From the NCBI GenBank assembly GCA_036346205.1, contig JARFJB010000821.1:5171222-5235221 (forward strand): a DNA stretch of 64,000 bases, in the 5' to 3' direction. The stretch is from Vesta saturnalis. Lineage: Eukaryota; Arthropoda; Insecta; Coleoptera; Lampyridae. Shown here piece by piece: positions 1-11,125 of the stretch. Under the pieces are notes generated by a model. The model did not search any database. It saw nothing but the letters and a program-made list of their open reading frames with translations, and was not told the DNA's origin. Each line of letters begins with the position of its first letter. Position 1 is the first letter of the stretch. A program made the position numbers and the translations under genes.

Positions 1-182
1 CCAACTCTGTTCTTTCTGATCCTATCCTGACCACACCCATCCTTAATCCCACCATGCATATATACGTAATCTATGTATGTATGGTGGGAATCCATGATTC
101 TGGCTGAAGGAGCTTGGAAAGCTCGAGCAGCCACCCTCCCCCTTGGGGAGGGAATGAAATATGTGACTTTTTCCTTTTTTCC
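1..182 (+). mobile_element. tRNA-derived SINE, 3' part (copy 1)
   Basis: This matches the 3' half of the full SINE at 51784-52164. The tRNA-like head would lie left of the window. It ends before GGCTGCATTAC (183-193), the counterpart of the right target-site duplication in copy 2. It sits inside the minus-strand piggyBac remnant, so the SINE inserted before the segmental duplication. Confidence 0.75.
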
Positions 183-1184
183 GGCTGCATTACCTAGAAT
201 TCAAAAAGTTACTAAAACTAATACAATAACATGGTTTTACAATTTTTTTCTCTCTTGACAGGAGGGCTTACCCCTGCTGTATTTCGAACACAAAGTTACA
301 AATGTACAATGTTGTTGTCTTGCCACTTTACAACGATTATGTTTTTGTTAACAAGTTTTTTGTTGTCGCAACTTCCTTGTGGTTGCTTTTTATCTCTTAG
401 AGAATTATTGGGAATTCGGTTGGTTTTCCCGTATTGTTCGGGTTCTTTTCAAATTTTTATCAGAAAGGAATACGAGTAAAGGTATCGTTGAAAACTAATT
501 GTCAAAGAATAAGTGGAGTTGTTTGTCAGGCCACTTATTTTTCAAAATGTCTAAGTATTCTAGAACCACAGAAGGTCCTATTCCAAGTTCAGTGTATTGT
601 GTGTGTATATTGGTAGAGGCTCCCTTATATGCCTTGTCAACGGAATGCATTTCTTCACAGATACTATATTCCATAAACTTTTTACTGAGATAATCGGATA
701 ATGGTGTAACTTTCGGAAATTTGTGTGTCGAGATGGCTAGTGTAGTATTGTCAGCAACATGGAAATGCTGAGACAGAATGAATCCAAACTTATTTCTTAA
801 TATAGCTTCAGCTACCAAATTATTATGAGTGTCGCTTTCGTTTTCCCAAAACATACACCTTCTCGGCAGGTGACCATATCCACTTAGTAACAAAACACTG
901 ATAAATGCTTTTAGTTCAAACTTCTGTATCGTAGTGACATTACTCTTCTGTTGAATATAATAGTTAGATTCTGTTCTAATCAACTCCAAAAGTTCATCAT
1001 CAAAAAATAATGAAAACAAATATAAACTGCACAACTTTGAGTCAGTCACTTTCTGACACTGTTCAATCATCCAATTACTCGTCCCAAGTCGTAATAACTG
1101 ATTTTATGCGGCAGCATTCTACTAGTATGCAGGTTTCAACTTTAATATAGCAGTCCTGCATATTGGATGTTGGGTATATCTGGG
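183..1184 (-). pseudogene. piggyBac transposase remnant (copy 1)
   Basis: This is a decayed DDE_Tnp_1_7 (piggyBac) transposase. The open stretch 495-1070 keeps the typical start FFDDELLELI, the middle block LLLSGYGHLPRR, the first catalytic-region motif (HSVDKAYKG) and the second (LHLFFDN). About 40 residues normally found between VDKAYKG and the VV-L segment are missing. The same gap is in copy 2, so the deletion predates the duplication. Further C-terminal codons continue toward 231 in broken frames. The N-terminal side ends with the terminal sequence CCCAGATATACCC (read on the minus strand) next to TTAA at 1185-1188, the piggyBac target-site duplication. It cannot encode an active enzyme. 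Confidence 0.85.
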
Positions 1185-1188
1185 TTAA
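1185..1188. other. TTAA target site of piggyBac (copy 1)
   Basis: The piggyBac end (terminal CCC) abuts TTAA, and the next bases, GATGAATTTTTAAATTATAT, are a normal zinc-finger repeat unit. The element therefore used the TTAA of the finger-linker codons as its target. Confidence 0.8.
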
Positions 1189-1534
1189 GATGAATTTTTA
1201 AATTATATTGCCTATATCTCACATTGGTCGCATTAGAACTCAAAACTTGAAGAACATTTTTAGAGATGATTTATAAATTATCTTTTGCGATTTGTTGCGT
1301 AATCACATTTATATTCATAACTGGAAGAGTGTTTATTGAAATGAACCTCCAAATCATGTTACCAATGTGTTGCATAAAAGAATGTTTTTTGCGGTGAGTT
1401 TTTAAACTATATTTGTGATATGTTGAATAAACACATTGGTCACATTTATATTCATAACTTGAAGACTGTTCTTTAAGACAAATTTAAAAATTTTTTTTCA
1501 ATGTGTTGCATAATCATAGTGACCACATTTGTAT
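1189..1534 (-). pseudogene. Degenerate C2H2 finger units downstream of the zinc-finger gene (copy 1)
   Basis: Several 84-bp finger units can still be recognised on the minus strand, with recurring words for the CxxC and HxxxH parts. They are broken by frameshifts and stops beyond the stop codon of the gene at 1535-2800. They look like the former 3' continuation of the array, now cut off by the piggyBac insertion. Confidence 0.75.
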
Positions 1535-2800
1535 TCATATCTGGAAGTGTTGTATAAAATGAATTGTAAAATTACGTTTTCGATTTGTTGCATAAGGACA
1601 TTGGTCACATTTGTAATCGTAACTTGAAGAGTGCTTTTTAAGATGAAAGTTCAGTTGACGTTTGTGTTTTGCTGCGTAATCACATTGGTTACATTTGTAA
1701 TCATAAATTGAAGAGTGCTTTTTAAGATGAATTTTTAAATTATATTTCTTATATGTCAAATAATCACATTGGTCGCATTTGAACTTATAACTTGCAGAAT
1801 GTTTTTTAAGATGAATTTTTAAACTATCTTCGTGATTTGTTGCATAATCACATTGGTAACATTTGTAGTCATAACTTGAAGAGTGTTTTTTAAGATGAAT
1901 TTTCAAACAACCTTTGTAATTTGTTGCATAATCACATTGGTTACATTTGTAATCATAACTTGAAGAATGTTTTTTAAGATGACTTTTTAAACTATCTTTG
2001 CGATTTGTTGCATAATCACATTGCTTGCATTTGTATTCGTAACTTGAAGAGTGATTTTTAAGATGAAATTTCAATTGACGTTGGTGTTTTGCTGCATAAT
2101 CACATTCGTTACATTTATAATCATAATTTGAAGAATGTTTTTTAAAATGAACTTTTAAACTATGTGTGCGATTTGTTGCATAATCACATTGGTCGCACTT
2201 GTATTCATAACTTAAAGAGTGATTTTTAAGATGAATTTTTAAATTATATTCCTTATGTGTCACATAAGCACATTGGGCGCATTTAAACTCAAAATTTGAA
2301 GAGTGTTTTTTGAGATGAATTGTTAACTGAGCTTTGTGATATGTTTCATAATCACATTGGGCACATTTGAATTTATAATTTGAAGAATGATGTTTAAGAT
2401 GATTTTTTAAATAACTTTTCCAATTTGTTATATAATCGCATTGGTCACATTTATATTTAAAATTTGAAGTGCGTTTTAAAGCGTCATGATTTAAATTTTG
2501 CTGCACTGCTGTTGAACTATTAAATTGGTTATTTTCACACTGTACATTTGTGACGAGTTCAACACTACTTTTCTTTATAAGTTTTACTTCACTTGAGCTA
2601 ACATCATTGAGAACAGAGTTGTCTTTGTTCTTAACATTCACATCTGTAGAAATGATGTCAAGTTTTGTACTAGTAGAGCCGCAATCAATTTCTTGTTTTA
2701 TTAAATCACTATTTACAACAAGATGTTGGGTTAGAAGTAAATCTATTCCTTCTTCCTCTTTAGTTTCTACTTTAATAAGTTTCATGTCAATCTCGGACAT
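1535..2800 (-). CDS. C2H2 zinc-finger protein, 11 fingers (copy 1)
   Basis: This is an intact 421-residue frame. The start chosen is the ATG of MSEIDMKLIKVE, because that start is shared with copy 2; an in-frame ATG nine codons upstream is lost in copy 2 through a small indel. Residues 1 to about 115 form an acidic, Ser/Thr-rich leader without a recognisable domain. Eleven C2H2 fingers follow at 28-residue spacing, each of the form Y/F-K-C-x-x-C-D-Y-x(12)-H-x(3)-H, with the linker HSSSYDYKC rather than TGEKP. Such proteins bind nucleic acid in the nucleus, usually as transcription regulators; the target here is unknown. The array is a lineage-type expansion, and a second copy (54891-56267) and wrecked pieces (32790-33231, 41123-41244) lie in this window. 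Confidence 0.85.
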   Translation of the reverse strand: MSEIDMKLIKVETKEEEGIDLLLTQHLVVNSDLIKQEIDCGSTSTKLDIISTDVNVKNKDNSVLNDVSSSEVKLIKKSSVELVTNVQCENNQFNSSTAVQQNLNHDALKRTSNFKYKCDQCDYITNWKSYLKNHLKHHSSNYKFKCAQCDYETYHKAQLTIHLKKHSSNFEFKCAQCAYVTHKEYNLKIHLKNHSLSYEYKCDQCDYATNRTHSLKVHFKKHSSNYDYKCNECDYAAKHQRQLKFHLKNHSSSYEYKCKQCDYATNRKDSLKSHLKKHSSSYDYKCNQCDYATNYKGCLKIHLKKHSSSYDYKCYQCDYATNHEDSLKIHLKKHSASYKFKCDQCDYLTYKKYNLKIHLKKHSSIYDYKCNQCDYAAKHKRQLNFHLKKHSSSYDYKCDQCPYATNRKRNFTIHFIQHFQI

Positions 2801-3333
2801 TTCGAAGAATGTGTGTTGCTTAATCAAAAATTTATAATGTTAAACTTAGAGCAACTCAAAGTTGCACAATAGACTATCGAGATATGGGCTTAGAAAATGA
2901 ATCTTTTCGAATAAAGGCATCATATACATATGTATATGAAAGGCATGTGATTTTGCAATTTAACGTGGTACTATTGCCAACATTATTTGAGACAATGATA
3001 ATTTTAGACACAAAACTTACTAAAGATAGAGTACGTTCAAAAATTACAATCAGAGTTACAGTGCCACCAACCAAACTCTGTAAGGTAGGCACAGTTACTA
3101 ATTTGAATGGCTGCGACCGCACAGAAAAACGTGCCAAGTTTGAATTTATGCAACCCGCCGTTATGACGTATCTTCATCTCTTTCTAACCAAAAGAATGTA
3201 ATGGCGCTTACCATGTTATTGATATTAAAATCGGTTTATATCAAATAATAATTTTTTTTTAATTTTTATTGATACTATACACATAGTATTCCCTTAATTA
3301 ATTAATTTAGACATTAACGATTTTTAAAAATAA
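2801..3333. other. Upstream region of the zinc-finger gene, copy 1
   Basis: This is AT-rich sequence conserved in copy 2 (56268-56585). It would hold the promoter and 5' leader of the minus-strand zinc-finger gene. I see no clear TATA box at a fixed spacing and no other gene. The long open stretches at 2874-3201 on both strands lie over the same bases and show no family features. Confidence 0.4.
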
Positions 3334-3645
3334 TTAATTTTGCCATTTTTTTCTGACGCTGGCCTCCTTGCCATGCATATCAAAATTTCGAAGTCTTGCA
3401 TGGTGATTCAACCGATATTTAATAAAACATGATGCAATATTCCGGATTAATTGAATTTGGTGCAAGTCTTCGAAAATAAAATCTTCAGTTGGTGGGTGTT
3501 GAAGAACAAATAATTTTAAATTACGTGTAAAATGATTCATTGTTCTGTTAATTAACAATTTTTTTATGTATACGTCACTTGTAAATAATTTATTCCCCAT
3601 AGAATATTTAAATTGTTTTTCAACATATAACAATCTCTGAGGCAT
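3334..3645 (-). CDS. Hypothetical 103-residue protein
   Basis: This frame begins MPQRLLYVEKQF and ends with a basic, Arg/His-rich tail (RLNHHARLRNFD, then VRKKWQN). The tail resembles the ends of some transposase or THAP-type element proteins, but I cannot assign a family. In duplication copy 2 only the C-terminal half survives (about 56590-56757), fused directly to the GT microsatellite. This suggests a remnant rather than a conserved gene. Confidence 0.25.
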   Translation of the reverse strand: MPQRLLYVEKQFKYSMGNKLFTSDVYIKKLLINRTMNHFTRNLKLFVLQHPPTEDFIFEDLHQIQLIRNIASCFIKYRLNHHARLRNFDMHGKEASVRKKWQN

Positions 3646-4194
3646 AAATCAAACCTCCACGACTAACGTTAGTGGCTGTAAGACGAGTGTTTACTATGCG
3701 TTAAAACATTAAGACAGTGAGAGCATGTCAGTTTTGCCATTAAAGTTCGCACAATACAGTATATCACCATGATTTTTTGTTTATTTTGAAATATTATGAC
3801 AGTAACTTTCATTTACTTCACCACACGTGCACTATCCGAATTATATTAAACGCTCTTTATACTCATTTACCTGTAAGATACGCAAGTAAAACTTAAACTG
3901 AAAATCGAACACCTGACACCGTTCACTACGTGCTATGTGCGTGAAAAAGATAGAAATACGTCAATGTATTGCTATTTCTGTTGCTTGCCCCTGACATGAA
4001 CTTCGGTTCTGTTTATAACCGTCGGGGCATTCTAGTTAGTATAGAGTCCACTGGGTAGGCGTTGAGTGGAGCAGTGCAAACAGGACAGCTGCGAGTATAG
4101 TGACATCTGTTTTTCGGTGGTGAAGTGAAGTTAAACACCGGAAGCATGATTTCTAAACGTATCTGCGGCACATGATCAAACTGGGCGTGGTTAC
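3646..4194. other. No recognised gene
   Basis: This stretch is mixed AT-rich sequence up to the GT microsatellite. It is mostly absent from duplication copy 2. I see no coding, RNA or repeat signature in it. Confidence 0.4.
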
Positions 4195-4327
4195 CTGCTT
4201 GGGTGGGCGCGTGCACGTGTGTGTGGGTGGGCAGGTAGGTGCGTGTGTGGGTGTGAGTGGGTGTGTGTGTGTAGATGTGGGTGTGTGTGAGTGCGTGCGT
4301 GAGCGCGTGCGTGCGTGCGTGGGTATG
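4195..4327. repeat. GT-rich microsatellite (copy 1)
   Basis: This is an imperfect tract of GTGTGTGG, GTGCGTGC and GTGAGTGC words. The corresponding tract in copy 2 (56758-57178) is about three times as long. Open frames of alternating Thr/His or Val/Cys residues over it are by-products of the repeat. Confidence 0.9.
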
Positions 4328-4497
4328 TGTTTAATTTTGATCATATCTTTTAGTGTTTTTAGTAATTGTTCAATTTTTGTTTTTCAACAAAATGATAAAT
4401 TTGGGCTACTATATTCGGCAGCCCCTTCATAAATTTGATCAAAGAACACACATAACGGCAAATTTGCATAAAATTTATTTAACACCAACAACATTTA

Positions 4498-4563
4498 ATT
4501 AAACTAACTAAGCTAACCTAACTAATCTAACCTAACTGATCTAACCTAACTAAGTTAACTGAT
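4498..4563. repeat. AACTAACCTAACC-type simple repeat
   Basis: This is an imperfect run of CTAACCTAACT and CTAATCTAACC words. It is too irregular and too short to be a telomere tract, and it is not present in copy 2, where a deletion joins the flanks. Confidence 0.7.
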
Positions 4564-4833
4564 TCAGTGACTAGTAGAAGGCATATCAATACTTTGCCGA
4601 TACAGTACAGCAGCAGCTTTTAAAAACTGCACGAAACGGTCTTTTCCCGTTCCACATGAATTGAATTAGGTGAACACTGAGGTCTAAATGTCCACCGCCA
4701 CCACCACGATGCAAAACGCATTTTCCTGCACGCAAATTCGATGGTATTAGTATGTACACCATCCCCTCGACGAATTCATACTGTATCTTGAAATTTATGC
4801 AGGTGCTGCCGACTATAGTACACCCGATAAGTT

Positions 4834-5459
4834 GTGAACTTTGTGACAAAAACTTTATTTAAAAAAAATATGTATGTCCATATGCGAAATGTACGTAAGT
4901 TGCAATGTATAGGTAAAACCGGAAAATTACGTTGTTTGTTATGTGACATTTACAACAAAAAATATTCCGATTTACGGGACCACTATATTGCAATACATAA
5001 CAAAGAAATATTTATGGAATCCAAAACATTCTCTTCATTAATCGGTAATAGAACACTAACATACACTTATATTTCATAATTGTATTTTTTTACAGATATT
5101 TTCTCATGGAAGAATGAAAAAGAAAAAGAGATGAAGTGCTCTTATAATCAAAAAGACTGGAATTAAAAAACTCAAAAGGAACAAAAAATATATTATGTCT
5201 GTTATCGATTAGGTTTGAACAAGAAGGTAGCTTCAAATAAATGTAGAAAAAGTGAAGACTTTGTTAAAATGCGATCCTGCTGCCCATGAACATTTAAAAT
5301 AGTACAGAAGAATGGTACATTTGAAGCTACTTTATTCACGTTACACATTGGGCATGAATGTTCATTAAAACATTTAAATCCTTCTAAGCTAGAAAGGGCG
5401 AAGATAAGTAAATTGTTATAGCTAACAGTATTACAATAATAATAAGTCATAGTTGCTAA
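4834..5459 (+). pseudogene. Mutator-like N-terminal DNA-binding region (C2H2 + FAR1/WRKY-GCM1-like), copy 1
   Basis: The first open part (4834-5044) ends with a C2H2 motif, LRCLLCDIYNKKYSDLRDHY then IAIH. An intron-like GTAATA...TTTTTTTACAG at 5045-5095 is conserved in copy 2. After it, broken frames give a basic block with MKCSYNQ, the motif IYYVCYRLG, and then HIGHECSLKHLNPSKLERAK. This order (C2H2, then a Cys/His block with xYYxCxRxG, then GHxxxLxHL) is what I know from the N-termini of arthropod Mutator-like transposases. The D-D-E catalytic domain is missing. At least one stop and a frameshift disrupt the frame. The family assignment rests on motif memory only. Confidence 0.5.
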
Positions 5460-5529
5460 TTTAAAACAAATACAAGGTGGAATTTAATAGGATTAAAACC
5501 ATAGTTGGGAAATAATGACTAAAAAAGTA

Positions 5530-5705
5530 ACCTCAATCTGTCCCATGCGAATGCAGCAGAGCATACATAGAAGAGAGCAGTAGACCACTCAAAGTAAGAA
5601 CTCCGGAGTGTAAGAACAACATCCGCAAAGGACCAGAAATCACCGAACATGTCTAGAACGAAAACAAGCGCAATACACCGGCGCAACCACGACAAAGCTT
5701 AATAC
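5530..5705 (+). pseudogene. PLE endonuclease fragment (copy 1)
   Basis: These bases align with the GIY-YIG endonuclease-coding part of the PLE at 46701-48611, covering the stretch equivalent to CECGRAYIGESSRPLKVR through AEHVWNED. They are frameshifted and cut at both ends. The same fragment lies at 58252-58420 in copy 2. Confidence 0.75.
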
Positions 5706-5706
5706 A

Positions 5707-6272
5707 TACAAGGTGTCCGCGGGGAACTACGAAGAATTTGTATACGTATTCTTTGAACAATTTTAAGCAAAAACGATTATGTCCAATTTTTCCCAATTCC
5801 TAACCCCTAAGGAGATATGGGCGGTTGAAGAAAAATGTGAAAGTAAGTAAAGAGAACACTCTTAACAGCTGCTTAAGTTTTAAAATTATTGTAAAACAAA
5901 ACTTTTAATAACAATCTTCATTAACAAATTAACAAGAACACAATATAGCACAAAAATGCACATAAAATAACGAGGTGACAAACAAAAATGATTACACCAA
6001 CCTCCACACATAATACCACACGCATTCGCAGCTCTGTAACCATTTTTGTTTGTCAACTCGTTATTTTATGCATTGTGCTATTTTGTTCTTTATTAGATGA
6101 AATTGTATTAAAAGTTTTATTTTATGATAATTTTAAGACTTAAGCAGCTGTTAAATATCTCTTACTTACTATATTTTTCTTCAACCGCATATCTCTTAGT
6201 TAAAAATTAATAAATCATTTTGTTAAATTGTTCAATGAATATGTACGATATCGTAGTTCTACACCTATATGT
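5707..6272. mobile_element. Fold-back MITE, copy 1
   Basis: Two long inverted arms (about 5707-5990 and 6042-6272) enclose a loop of about 50 bp. The outer end begins TACAAGGTGTCCGCGG; the right end is more decayed than its partner in copy 2. It contains no open frame. The loop is in the opposite orientation to that in copy 2. Confidence 0.85.
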
Positions 6273-6529
6273 GATGAATTGCGCTAAATTTAATTATATT
6301 AATCTTTAAATCAGTATATGTTTAATCTTAAATCAATTTCTGTTTGGGGATAGAGTTCAATTTTTGAAACTTCGTATATAATATGCTCCGATATTTGTGG
6401 TGATAGGGTTCTATATTTGTAATTAAATTGGCAAATCAAATAAAAAATATTTAATTTTATATTATTATTAAAATTTAACTGTTTTTGTGAAATCATAAGA
6501 AATTTTTATTTCACTCATGGAAATATTCG

Positions 6530-6775
6530 TTAATACTTAAATTGTAATTTGTAATTAATAGTTTCAATGTGAAACAGACTTCGTTGGAATTTGCACAAAT
6601 TACGAATGCGTTTCGTCCTTGCTAACTTAAATAAATGCAGCCTGTCAAAAATTTCACCAAACGATCTAAAATTAGTGAATACAATTTTGATTTTCTTCAA
6701 AGTAAAATTATTATTTTTATAATTACACCTGTTTATTGACTTTTCAGGTATTGATACATGTTTTCGCACAAACAT
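6530..6775 (-). CDS. 81-codon open frame kept in both duplicates (copy 1)
   Basis: This is a basic, AT-biased frame starting MFVRKHVSIPEKS, with no domain I recognise. It stays open and the same length in copy 2 (59267-59512) despite several substitutions. The neighbouring DNA is equally AT-rich, and the frame could persist by chance in a recent duplicate. Confidence 0.2.
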   Translation of the reverse strand: MFVRKHVSIPEKSINRCNYKNNNFTLKKIKIVFTNFRSFGEIFDRLHLFKLARTKRIRNLCKFQRSLFHIETINYKLQFKY

Positions 6776-7531
6776 TTATATACAATCAAACAAAAAAACA
6801 TAAATACAGGACATCAAAAGAATAATCAATGCAATGTTGGGTTATGATCGAAAAATTTAACTCAGATATGTTGTTGCAATTTCCAAAGAATGGTCACACT
6901 AGGCTTGTTCCATATTAACATTGGACGTAAACTTCTTTCCATGTATCGATGATACTACCTTGCTGTTGAAAATGGTGCTGCTTAATTTCCATAACTTCAT
7001 CCAAATCCACTAACTTGTGATAAATCTTCCTCGTGGTAAATACGATGCACTTTGGTAATATACTCATTTACTTTCAGACAAGCACTTTTATTTTATTTGT
7101 ATATTTAAATTTTAGATGCCGATATGAAGTTAAATTTAATTTATAACCTACATCACTTCGAAAAAATAAACATCATATCCAAAATAACTGAAGGATTTTA
7201 TTGACATAAAAAAAAATGCACATCAACCGATGTTTGAGCAAGATTTCAGAATGAAACAATTACAATATCATCGACAATTATAATCGGTAACCTTACTTTT
7301 AAATTTTGTTATTGGCTAACATAATTGTTTTTGAGATCTCAACTCTACGATAATGTTAACGAAAATTTTAACTTTCATGTTAACAAATGCACTACTAACA
7401 CTATGACCTGTTACTCACCAAAAATTACAAAAGCAAGAGAGCAAGAAATCAGGAGCTTTATACGTTTCTCATGGATACCAAAGTTTTCATTTTTTTTCTA
7501 CAATACATACAAAAGATCCTAGCATCTGATT

Positions 7532-10500
7532 GGTCTAAAAAATGTTAAATTAACTAAAACATAAATTATGCCATAACATTTTCAAATCAATTCGGATTTG
7601 CTTTTTAAATACATTTTTGAAATCAGGGCAATTTTCTGCATAAAAAGACACCTCACATGCCATACTTTGCCTCAAGAATTTACAGTTTGACAAACTAATA
7701 CCTAAATTTACTAATATCTAACAAATTTTATATTTTACATCTAAACTAATTACATACTCAGCTTTTACATAAAAACGGTATAAGAATACACCCATTTCAA
7801 CCCATTTTACCTAGTTTTAACAAAATTTCTACTTTCATATCTTAATTTTAGGTAGTTAACCTAACTGTTCTAAATTTATGTTTGGATTACATATTTAATG
7901 TTAATTTCTTCGTGAAAACAAGGGAAACCTATTATTATATGCTTTTATAATTTATTCTGAACTTATCTTATCCTGTAAAAACTATAAATTTGTAAAATTC
8001 TTAAATATAGTACTTAACCTAACTTTATAAAATTTTATTTTAGCTTCCGTTATAAACGTTTATATCACTTGAAGTGTTCTAATATGTTCTTATATATGTC
8101 TCTAACACAATCACTGTATTTTTGTACTCCATAGTTCATAATTTTGTCTTTTCACACTTCCCTATTGTTAACATATTTTGTAAGTTTTTGTACACAAATT
8201 GTAATTATATATTTAATAACACTTTGCACAAGTGTTGTTCATGTACTGAGCTATGTTTCTAAGGCACTACCACTTCTTATGCGCTTTTTAAACACTTTGT
8301 CTGTGATTTACCAACATACTGTGTTCGTACCATAACCCTTTTTATAGTTCGCAGATTTTATGCATTGTACCTATCACTATACATGTTCTACACATTAGAA
8401 TGATCGTACTCCATGTAATCAATATCTGTCACATGTTTAAATTGCTTAAATAAACTGATTTAAATGTGAAATTACTTATATAACTTAAACGAAACTAAAC
8501 GTACACACTAATATGTATCGTGTTGACCTTTCTAACATGCTACTGTTATAGCTCATTGCTTTTATGAATATAACAACCTTGTGCTGTTACGGTAAAAATG
8601 CTCACTAGGACAAGGTGACAGATAAACGTGGTTTTTGCACGGCTAGCTCGGCGTGCGGTTGAGGGTCTATCGGGAAAAGCAGTTTCGTCTCCGTAGGATA
8701 CGCTATCTACCAAGGTCGAAATCGTGAAAATGTCGCAATAGGTTCCGGTAGGCGCCAGGATATTCCAAACGAACACACCAGGGTGTTTTAAAACGCGAAA
8801 TAAGCGACGGTACGTAGTGGTGCGAATACCCAACTTACCGCACTTACCAAATCGTAACGCTCGTAGATCCAGGTGTCCGCAATGCTGCTTCACCTGAAAG
8901 GCTTCAAAATCTGCACCTTAATATGATTAACTGACCACCGTGCAGCAATATTCAAATTCAATACTCAATACAATTCTCTAAGGTTCCCTCTACGTTAAAT
9001 TACTAATCTCCCTTGAACGAATCAAAATAACACATACCAAACTGACTTCAATTGGGTTACAACGCTTTTCTAAACTGGTAAATTACGTTATGTTAACTTA
9101 ATCTTGTAACAAAACAAAAACAAAACTGCAAACTTCTCGCATTAGAACTCGGCGATGCTTCCTGTTTGAGCAATATATCATCACCTTTTGTCAAGGCTTA
9201 ATATTAAAATAATTACTCCAAAATAGTAACTAAGATAAACATCTATTAACTCAAAATAAAATAATTAAAATTTAAACAGCATGTCAATTTGGATAAAATG
9301 GTAATCGTCTATTCTTAACTTTTTACCTCATTGAATTCTGGCCATTAGCAAAACTATCTTAAGCTATATAGTATTCAAAGAAATTCTATAAACTTGAATT
9401 ACGTCCGTACGCAAATCTTACATAATCAATGATGGTAAGATTTTATGCATAAAATATTAATGGTATCAAAAACACCTTAAATAGCTTCTAAATAGACAAA
9501 AGAAACTGACCGTGAACGTTAACAAAATGATACCATAAAATCAACAATAATTACTTCCAACAGGTTCCTTCGTTAACACACATTGCATAAAACATTCCAC
9601 ATAAAACACACCCAAATTTTATTCTCATAGGTCGTAAGACCAACAAACAATATAAATTGAATTACCTAGTTCACACAGGCAAATAGGAGATGGTCCTTGC
9701 TCCACGAAAGCGTCGTGTAAGGCTCGAGCGGGCCCACGGTCTTCGGTGTTACTCCTTGATGACGGCAATATCAACTCGCATTAGATCGCAACCGCGTATT
9801 CAACTTGATTTTAAATTAATTTACAATAATGTCTCGTAACTTATTGAAGCAACAGTAACTAGATTAAATCACTTTAATAATTTCTTTTAACTCAAAGATG
9901 TTAAGGTTCGACAAAAAAAAACACTCAGCAAATCGTTTTACACAGCTTAAATTAGTCAGTTTAATTACAAACAGAACAATCTTAATCAGTACGTTTGGTT
10001 GGGGTGTTCGTTTACTACGTTCACTTAACTTTTAGGAAAGGGATTTTCTAATTATATCTCGTTAATCACGAAACTCAATAGTCCTTGGGTTCGCACTACA
10101 AAAAACACAAACCCAGATTTCTATCATAAACGCACTCGAAGATTCCGTTAATCTTGCAAGTCTTCAACGCTATTTAAATAAATTTCACTAGGAGCTCGCA
10201 CAATGATGAAACCCCAAATTCCGCTAGTTCGAACGACTTTCCACACACACGACTCCACGCGTCAGAAACTTAGCGAAAAGTCCTCTTCCTTTCAAACTCA
10301 CCTTTTCGCCATATTCAAAAAACGTTTCCCTCCATACAAATTCAATTAAACAAACCAAACAACCATTTGAACTTTAAAACCCCCCTAAATGTACGATGGT
10401 ACCTCGACTGAAGGCGAAGGAACTGCTACGTCTGCATTTCCCTTCGACACGACACAGATATGTTATTGCAAAGGTACAACCAATCGGCCACCCATAGTAC

Positions 10501-11085
10501 TTATATGTATGAAAACCATCATTCCGACTCTCAAATTGGTCCTATGCACGGATGCGACAGTACGGCACCAACGCGATAACAACACTTCTTTGTAATGAAA
10601 CTATGTAACAAAATCAAACGAATTTATCTTAATAAAATCCCAAAAACTTCACTGACTTTTATTAATGAAATTACGTAACTACACCAAAAAAAAATACGTA
10701 ACTCCTATCATCAACGAGTAAAGATAATGCACAATTGCACATTCCTAAGATTCCTTTACATACAGCGTGACCTATGCAAGCAAAATATTCATTATCTACA
10801 GTAAGCTCTTAAACGAAAATTGAAAGAAAAGATTCGGAATCTAACTAAATAAATAAAAATAAAAAAAATTACCCAATACGTATACAGGGTGTTCAAAATA
10901 CCCTGACAGTACAAACCCCACAAAGCCTGTTTTGTTGCATTAAAACCATATTTTTTATACTCGTATACTATTTTTTTCTCATAACGAACTGTATACTTCT
11001 TCAATTTTATTTAAACTTGCATGCTATATAGAATTTAAGTTGGATAAAACTCTAGCCCCTTTATTATTTCTATTTCTAGCCATCG

Positions 11086-11086
<1 letters not shown>
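7532..11086. other. AT-rich region without a recognised gene
   Basis: No transposase, reverse transcriptase or zinc-finger motif can be read in any frame. There are GC-richer patches at about 8570-8890, 9670-9790 and 10380-10570 that stand out from their surroundings. The first holds a 115-codon minus-strand frame (8546-8893) without recognisable domains. These may be decayed exons, regulatory DNA or parts of an unrecognised element. Confidence 0.4.

Positions 11087-11120
<34 letters not shown>
11087..11120. repeat. (TA)n microsatellite
   Basis: A run of alternating T and A about 34 bp long, just upstream of the BEL remnant. Confidence 0.95.

Positions 11121-11125
<5 letters not shown>

Larger units (their letters stand above)
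1..7531. repeat. Segmental duplication, copy 1
   Basis: This block is repeated in the same orientation at 51985-60364. The same order of features occurs in both: SINE, piggyBac remnant, zinc-finger gene, GT microsatellite, Mutator-like fragment, PLE fragment, fold-back MITE and an 81-codon open frame. Similarity stops at the shared words around CCTAGCATCTGATT at the right end. It is already present at base 1, so the true left border lies outside the window. The copies differ by substitutions, small indels, a deletion of part of 3550-4200 in copy 2, and a 1.2 kb insertion found only in copy 2. Confidence 0.93.

Noticed and set aside
2550..2837. Plus-strand 95-codon frame (and its partner at 56017-56313)
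   Set aside because: It lies antisense to the leader of the zinc-finger gene and is conserved only because the gene is.
4498..4563. Telomere-like CTAACC run
   Set aside because: Irregular, short and lost in the duplicate; a simple repeat.
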